This document shows, one piece after another, positions 58,557-64,000 of a stretch of DNA of 64,000 bases (its first letter is position 1; each line of letters opens with the position of its first letter). The DNA lies in the NCBI RefSeq assembly GCF_037126465.1, contig NC_088206.1:53548841-53612840 (forward strand), in the 5' to 3' direction. This DNA is from Ornithodoros turicata. Taxonomy: Eukaryota; Arthropoda; Arachnida; Ixodida; Argasidae. The position numbers and the translations under genes were made by a program. A model generated the notes under the pieces. The model worked only from the letters and a program-made list of their open reading frames with translations, did not search any database and was not told where the DNA came from.

Positions 58557-59239
58557 GTGCTGTCTGACCATGTGTATGTTTACTCGCTTTAACTGAGGTG
58601 AAGCTCTCACTTTTCTTTCGGGTGCTTGTGGGCAGCATTGAATGCCTGCCATCTTGACAGAGGTACGCTGGATGGTTTGGCCCTGAGTACTGCAAGATCA
58701 CAGCAGTATACCCCTTTCATGCACAATAGGTCTGTCATATACCGTCCTGGATTAACCAGACAGCCATTACACAGAAAAATACAGTCTACAAACATCAAAG
58801 CTTGTAAATATTGCTTTATTGATCACGGTGTTTATGAATGAATATATGAGTGATAGCAGCAAACAAACAAGGAAGGGAGGAGAACATCCCCCGTACTTTG
58901 TCCATATCGATTTGCAAGTGCTTCACCTCCCACCAACCAGTAAAAAATGTATGCATGCGTTTTTTTTTTCAGTGCACAGGTGTTTGCTACAAACACGCTC
59001 CAGTGCATAAGCTGTAAGAGAACATAGGCTATTATCTTGCCTATCAAACATCACATGAGTTCATGACTTCATCAGTATAAAAAGGGCATCAGGTGGGGAC
59101 ATGCCAATGTCTTCAACAAAGTCTTCTCTTCAGAGGCATCCCTATCATTGACTCCGCAAGCATGCGAAGAAAAATTTTAGACCTCTTCTGTGCACATCCA
59201 TCTTTGTAACGCTTTCTCTATTTCTCGTTATAAATTTCG
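58557..59239. other. Non-genic stretch
   Basis: No exon or element was identified. There is a short T run at 58962-58971. Confidence 0.35.
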
Positions 59240-59600
59240 TTATGTTTCTCTCATACCCAGTCCAATTGCAGTCATTGGTGCGGGCTCAGGGCTTTTGCAG
59301 ACCGTTACCATTTCACTGTAGCGCACATCTTTCCAAGTTCAATCAGGAGATGATCTACATCCTCTGCCAACAAAAGATAATATCGTCATGGCTAAGTGTC
59401 TTCTCTATACTCTTTATATCAAAACATGGTCCCTCATGGCTGTCATGGATGTTGATAGCGTGCCGGGTCAAACCAAGACAAATTATCTCGAAGTTAGTAT
59501 ACACTGTTTCCTGAATGACAGATTTAGATTGTGGCGAACAGCTAGTGTGAAAATGGAATGGCACACCCAGCTGATCATCACAACAGCGGAAAGACGAACA
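59240..59600 (-). pseudogene. LTR-retrotransposon integrase zinc-domain relic
   Basis: The minus strand reads TRHAINIHDSHEG then IKSIEKTLSHDDIIFCWQRM, resembling the H-x-x-H...GxxK(T)...FWPxM stretch that opens Gypsy-type integrases (H2C2 region). Stops follow directly. It lies upstream of the gag remnant in transcription sense, so the two are not one collinear element. Confidence 0.45.
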
Positions 59601-61264
59601 TGAAAGGGAATCCCATCCAGCACATCCAAAGGACGCAGAAATCGCGAGGAAGTCGCATTTCTTCGGATATCCCGCAGGTCAACGGTAAGACAAGTTTGCG
59701 TACTTCTTGTTACCGAAGGAAGTAATGCAGGTTTATCGTGTGAATTGTATTACATACAACATTTACGAGTCACTCTTTACGTTAGAGGCGTTTCATAGTG
59801 CAGTGCGTTGCCGTAACCTGTGCGTTTTGGATATGCCGCAAATTAAATTATATGTGTCGTTATGCTATAGTTGCCCCTCATGCATGTCGCAGCCGCTCAC
59901 TGTGATCTACGAACGTTTGTGGCAAGTGTGTTTTGGTGTTCAAGTACGAAATCAACATCGGTTGTCCATTCATAACAGTGATTTTCGTTCAGAGTTACGC
60001 ATCATCAATAAATTTTTTTATTTTTCAGTGCTCCTGCAGCCCTCGGCAACAACGTCACGCCTGGCCCAGCTGTTTTCGAAAACTGTACACCTTTACATTG
60101 GGTGTACTACACTGGCTTAATTTTGAACTGCTCTTCGGTGTCAAAGCACCTAAAGCTTCAGTGAAGCCTGTTACAAGACGTGAAAAGGAATATACTGTAA
60201 CTTTTTCTGAACAGTTCGAGAGGACAAATAAACTTGCTTTATCAACCGTCATCGCTTTTTGTTTCTCTGCTTTGGAACAACACTTGCGTTACTCTACAGC
60301 AAGCGCGCAAGAAAAACAGACGAAGCTGGGATTGGGGGGAGGGGGTACGAGAAGAGAGAGACGAAAAATCCGAGGAGAGAACTGGAAGGAGGTTGAGAAA
60401 GGAGGTCACTGTGCGAATGCGCAATTGACCCTACCTTATTTCCCGTGCTGCTGTGAGTGGCTCCTGGAGATCACGTGGTTTGGGCGCCCGCCATTTTCCC
60501 TGAATCATTGCGGATATGGGAGCTTCCGGCGGATGTAGTAGCCGCGCCACGTATTCTTAGTTTCGCTTCTGTCTTGCACGCACTCATATCCTGCAGTTAG
60601 GAAACCTCTTATTGACGTGCGTTTGAAGGGTGAACCTGCTTACGAGTTTCCCGTTGCAGCCATGCAATAGTAAAACGAGAGAGATAAGATCTCTCCCACC
60701 GGAAGTATTAGGGATATCACTAAATATAACGCGCATGTCCGATCACTACCACTTTCATTTTTTAGACCAGTGCAGTGTTTCAGTGCTGCGTTGCCGTAAC
60801 TTGTCGCAGGTGTCACATGACTTGACTAACGTGATAACGCAAAAGATTGCGAGAACGCTCGTAAGAGACCAACAATGAGTTGGTGTTGCGGAGCGAACAA
60901 ACATAAATATTGGACGTGCTCAGCCTATGTGATTCTAGCACCATGTGAAAGCAGTGGGCAAATTACACTGTATATACTTTCTCACCAGTAAGCTAGCTTA
61001 GCCATTTTCTTTAACAGTTTCGCTTATATTTGGCGCAGTAACTGCACTATATCAGGGCAAAAAGTGACTAGTAAGAAATTCTTCGCAGTAATCTATATTC
61101 AATTGTGTATTATACTATTCTGATATATTCGAATTTTCAGCACCGCTTTGTCGATGTTTGCGAATATTGTTAAAAATCCTTGTCTGAATTTTAGCATTAC
61201 ACGTAAGCTACTTCAACGGATTGCAGCACATGACAATCGCTATGACGTCACTCTTTCGAACTCT
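59601..61264. other. Mostly non-genic; one possible terminal exon
   Basis: A + strand segment at 60031-60164 starts after a good acceptor (TTTTTTTATTTTTCAG), stays open for 44 codons to a TGA, includes NCTPLHWVYYTGLILNC and is followed by AATAAA at 60227-60232. It could be the last exon of an unrecognised gene, or chance. A candidate donor lies at 59680 (CAACG/GTAAGA). Nothing else is recognised. Confidence 0.25.
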
Positions 61265-61271
61265 TTCGAAG

Positions 61272-61277
61272 GTTTAT
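61272..61277 (-). terminator. Possible poly(A) signal of the sulfotransferase gene
   Basis: AATAAA on the minus strand about 370 bp after the stop at 61648. A second AATAAA occurs on the plus strand at 61281-61286, so the assignment is weak. Confidence 0.3.
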
Positions 61278-61647
61278 TAAAATAAAGTGTATATGACTGC
61301 GCATGATGTATCTGCTCCAGAGGACCATTTTGTTGTTCCAAAGCGTTTTTAGTTTTTCTTTTTTTCTCTCTTTTTTTCCTGCTCCAGAAGGCTATCCAAA
61401 TGGTTTGGGCTAATCACATGCATCACTGTATACAGCCCACATGTGTGCACTAGCTGTGTGTTGCTTGCTCTACACTTTTGTTTTGAATTGTTTAGTTTAG
61501 TTCTGATATGTCCGTGCACACAACGAGCAAGTTAATCTAGTATCAAATATATCTATTCGTTTACACGAAATCCAATACATTATATTTGAGCAGATATATT
61601 ACACAATAGCTGCGTACGGCTTCCCTTACACTATTATGAACGCAATG

Positions 61648-62250
61648 TTAAGAATAGAACAGTCCTGTCGCCATTCTGGCTCGACGCGCCTGAATATCTC
61701 GAACCTCCCGCACGAACTTGAACTCGTCGTACGTCAACCATCGGCACAATTCCTCGTCACGTCGTTCAGGCTTCACCACCTGCACAATCACATGCACGTC
61801 AAGGTCGTGGTCCACACAACGCGAGTACCAGTACTTCGTTGCATTCTGCAGATGTTCCACGTACCACTGCATACGTTTTCTACCGAACTTATTCACTTCC
61901 CTGTCGAGCTTGTCGCTGAAAAAAGTGTACAACTGCATGTCGATGTGGTTGAGCTTTTCGAGACCCCATCGAGTTCCATTAGACAGTTGTGCACGCTTCG
62001 ATAGAGCGTTCTTGCGGAAGGCTATGATGCTTGTAAATGGGAGGCACAGTTTGTTACGAAGAAGGATGAGGGACTCCTCGAGGCGTTCTGTAATCATGAC
62101 CAGTTCGAACGTCTTGTTGACATGATGGATGAGATCATCGACGGCGGCGCTGTTGTCGAATTTCTCTAGGCCGAGGTCGAAGGCGATTTGGTTGAAGCCC
62201 AGCAAAGCAGAGTATCGGTTATGGCGAAGATCTTCCGTCAGCGTAGGCGT
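61648..62250 (-). CDS. Galactose-3-O-sulfotransferase family, C-terminal exon
   Basis: 200 codons plus stop, starting in phase 0 after an acceptor (TCTGTTCCAG at 62260-62251). Type II Golgi enzymes of this family move sulfate from PAPS to the 3-OH of galactose on glycolipids or glycans (family knowledge). Diagnostic parts are FNQIAFDLGLE, FELVMITERLEESLILLRNK (the family's (S/T)E-x-x-(D/E)ESL-x-L block), and LNHIDMQLYTFFSDKLDREV. The C-terminal tail is rich in Arg and Trp and has no further domain. The N-terminal membrane anchor and PAPS-binding P-loop exons are not in the window and must lie beyond 64000 or be missed. No paralogue symbol is justified. Confidence 0.85.
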   Translation of the reverse strand, partial: TPTLTEDLRHNRYSALLGFNQIAFDLGLEKFDNSAAVDDLIHHVNKTFELVMITERLEESLILLRNKLCLPFTSIIAFRKNALSKRAQLSNGTRWGLEKLNHIDMQLYTFFSDKLDREVNKFGRKRMQWYVEHLQNATKYWYSRCVDHDLDVHVIVQVVKPERRDEELCRWLTYDEFKFVREVRDIQARRARMATGLFYS

Positions 62251-62860
62251 CTGGAACAGAGACAACCGTTAAGTATAGACCTGCGTTCCCATTCAGTTTT
62301 CATGTTAGTTTACTTTGGTACCTTTAAAGGGCATTCAAGTGCAAACATTTATGTTCGCAGAATGAAAAACGGCGTTACCTTGAATCAAAGGACGCGACGC
62401 ATGAATCACCTTCCTTTTGTGTCGGTGTCAAGGTAAGGACTTCTTTCATTCCGCGGTGAGAAATGTCTGCACTATGCCGTGTATTCACGCGAGTGACATC
62501 CTCAGGGAAGATTATAGTGGAAGAAAAAGTGAGAACATTGCTCACAGAGCCGTAACCTAGCCTCTGTTCGAAGTGTCAGCGGCTCTCGTCCAAATCATCA
62601 CAAGGCATTTAACATACTGTCACCACATCGGTGAATCTTCGCTGTGTCGACTTTCACGTATGTCTTCTGTATGTATGACTTCAGCAGCAGTGCACATACG
62701 AGTTGCATATACTAATCGCATGTTGTGTTACAGACAACAAACCTGTGTCCTGTATCTCTGAGCTATCGGAACTACCTCTTTGATAACCAGCAGGATGCCT
62801 TGATCTGATTTGACACTGGAACATGGTCTTTTCCGCCCTCTATCTGAGGAAACTTCCGTA
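62251..62860. other. Intron of the sulfotransferase gene
   Basis: It holds a solo copy of the dispersed TIR motif (CCTCTGTTCGAAGTGTCAGC) at about 62560-62585 and a TTTAAAGGGCATTCAAGTGC head at 62332. No exon was found. Confidence 0.4.
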
Positions 62861-63109
62861 CACTCTTAAAAATGAACTTCACCGCATAGCACGCTTTTAG
62901 CCAACCATCATCTCGAATGATATCGTTATCTGCCCTGATTTGTTCAAAACGGGAGGCGTACGCCTTTTTTGTGACACTTATGCTGTTCATAATTGTCACA
63001 GAAAAGGCGTACTCCTCCCATTTTCAACAAATCAGGGCAGATAACGATATCATTCCAGATGATGGTTAGCTAAGAGCGTGCTATGCGGTGAAATTCAGTT
63101 TTAAGAGTG
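62861..63109. mobile_element. TA-flanked MITE, TIR CACTCTTAAAA
   Basis: The 249-bp near-perfect palindrome starts CACTCTTAAAAATGAACTTC and ends GAAATTCAGTTTTAAGAGTG, flanked by TA at 62859-62860 and 63110-63111. The arms are about 115 bp (for example GGCAGATAACGATATCATTC repeated inverted). The high arm identity suggests a young copy. Confidence 0.9.
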
Positions 63110-63176
63110 TAAAAGGCGCAGCTGCTCTCGGCATTATCTTCATTTCAGAGGCAGTGCACATACGAGTTGCATACAG

Positions 63177-63418
63177 GGTGTCCCAGAAAACGTGTCATTG
63201 AATTATAATTAAAAAAAACTACACCACCTAAATCATGTGGTCAAAGGCATTTGTTCTTACTAGGTTTTTGCCACCTCCTGATGTGAATGTCGTGTAACGT
63301 AAGTTTAATTATGTTAATTGCGAACTGAAGTCGGAAATTTGCCAAGTAAAGGTCACTTTTTTAACGCACCAATGTGAAGAGCGTGTCTAATTTACTCAAA
63401 TGAATGGTAATTGACAGG
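63177..63418 (+). mobile_element. Element end AGGGTGTCCCAGAAAACGTG
   Basis: The start AGGGTGTCCCAGAAAACGTG with a following TCATTGAATTATAATT is shared with the solo end at 47568-47597 (minus). The partner end was not identified. Confidence 0.45.
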
Positions 63419-63531
63419 TATATTCATTATTCATATATTATATATATTCATATTCATATATATATTCATATTCATATATTATATATATTCATATTCATAT
63501 ATATATTCATATTCATATATTATATATTATT
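63419..63531. repeat. ATATTCAT microsatellite with higher-order unit
   Basis: Alternating ATATTCAT and (AT)n blocks. A compound unit of about 54 bp containing ATTATATATATTCATATTC is repeated about twice. Confidence 0.85.
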
Positions 63532-63532
63532 C

Positions 63533-64000
63533 TGCTCGGACGACGATGTTCTAAACAAAAACCTCGCGGAATTAGAGCAGACCTTCGTTAATCGTAATTT
63601 TCCACCCAGTCTAGTAAGAGACGCCCTGTCCAAAGCACGACAAACAGACCGGAGGAACTTATTCGGTAAACGCAACGACGAACCCAAGGGCGACCGCGTA
63701 AACCTTGTTCTTACCTTTGGTGCAGGCGCGGGTAATATTAACAGTATCCTCCACCGCCACCATAGCATCCTTCTGCAATCTGAACGGACACGACAAATAT
63801 TTGCCGAGAAGCCACGAGTTACCTACAGACGTGCCCGCAACCTCCAAGATAGACTAGTCAACTCCAAAGTTCCCAAACCATTAACACCCACGGCGGGATG
63901 CAATCCATGCAATGGTAAAAGATGCCAAATATGCAAATCAATGCAAAGCACGGCAGCGGTCAAGAGTACAAACTCCGACTTCTCCCTTAAAATCAATGGC
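63533..64000 (+). CDS. Penelope-like polyprotein fragment, open at the right edge
   Basis: An open + frame of 156 codons without a Met start begins directly after the microsatellite and runs off the window. It reads ELEQTFVNRNFPPSLVRDAL and DRVNLVLTFGAGAGN, and then a Cys cluster, AGCNPCNGKRCQICKSM. The order linker then C-x2-C-x4-C-x2-C is seen between RT and the GIY-YIG domain in Penelope-like elements, so the endonuclease should follow beyond 64000. It differs from the copy at 28931-31942, so a second family is present. No lesion is seen in this part. Confidence 0.7.

Overview
This is TE-dense animal nuclear DNA. Split genes have GT-AG introns and AATAAA signals, there are no operons, and much of the non-coding sequence is derived from transposable elements. 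A two-Kunitz secreted protein, a tRNA-derived SINE family, non-LTR elements carrying RNase H, Penelope-like elements and very many hAT, Tc1/mariner and foldback MITEs together suggest a chelicerate, most likely a tick. That assignment is inference: no rRNA or mitochondrial marker is present.

Left third (1-22.35 kb, minus strand): one large gene, COG2, a subunit of the conserved oligomeric Golgi tethering complex. Fourteen coding exons can be joined with consistent splice phases. They run from the ATG at 22348 to 186, and the gene continues off the left edge. Its introns are filled with a Tigger/pogo derivative, hAT and TA-flanked MITEs, SINEs and two degraded LINE fragments. Centre-left (24.35-27.5 kb, minus): a 1049-residue nuclear-type protein with two telobox-like Myb domains, a possible relative of TRF telomere-binding proteins. 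This is the most unusual gene in the window.

Middle (28-52 kb): mobile and repetitive DNA. It holds a Penelope-like element split by an hAT MITE with a perfect 8-bp target duplication, two 3' ends of RNase H-bearing LINEs lying head to tail, a 2-kb hAT-type foldback with another element nested in it, and a satellite block of about 2.3 kb. Right (52-64 kb): a two-Kunitz secreted inhibitor gene (minus), a decayed LTR-retrotransposon gag, a decayed P2RX7-C-type zinc-domain gene (plus), an integrase relic, the last coding exon of a galactose-3-O-sulfotransferase (minus), and a second Penelope-like ORF running off the right end.

The genes look functionally unrelated (Golgi trafficking, putative telomere or chromatin binding, protease inhibition, glycan sulfation). 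Six or more hAT-like MITEs share one design: each has its own short motif repeated many times inside both ends, and six have exact 8-bp target duplications. All calls were made by eye; distant exons and highly diverged repeats may have been missed.
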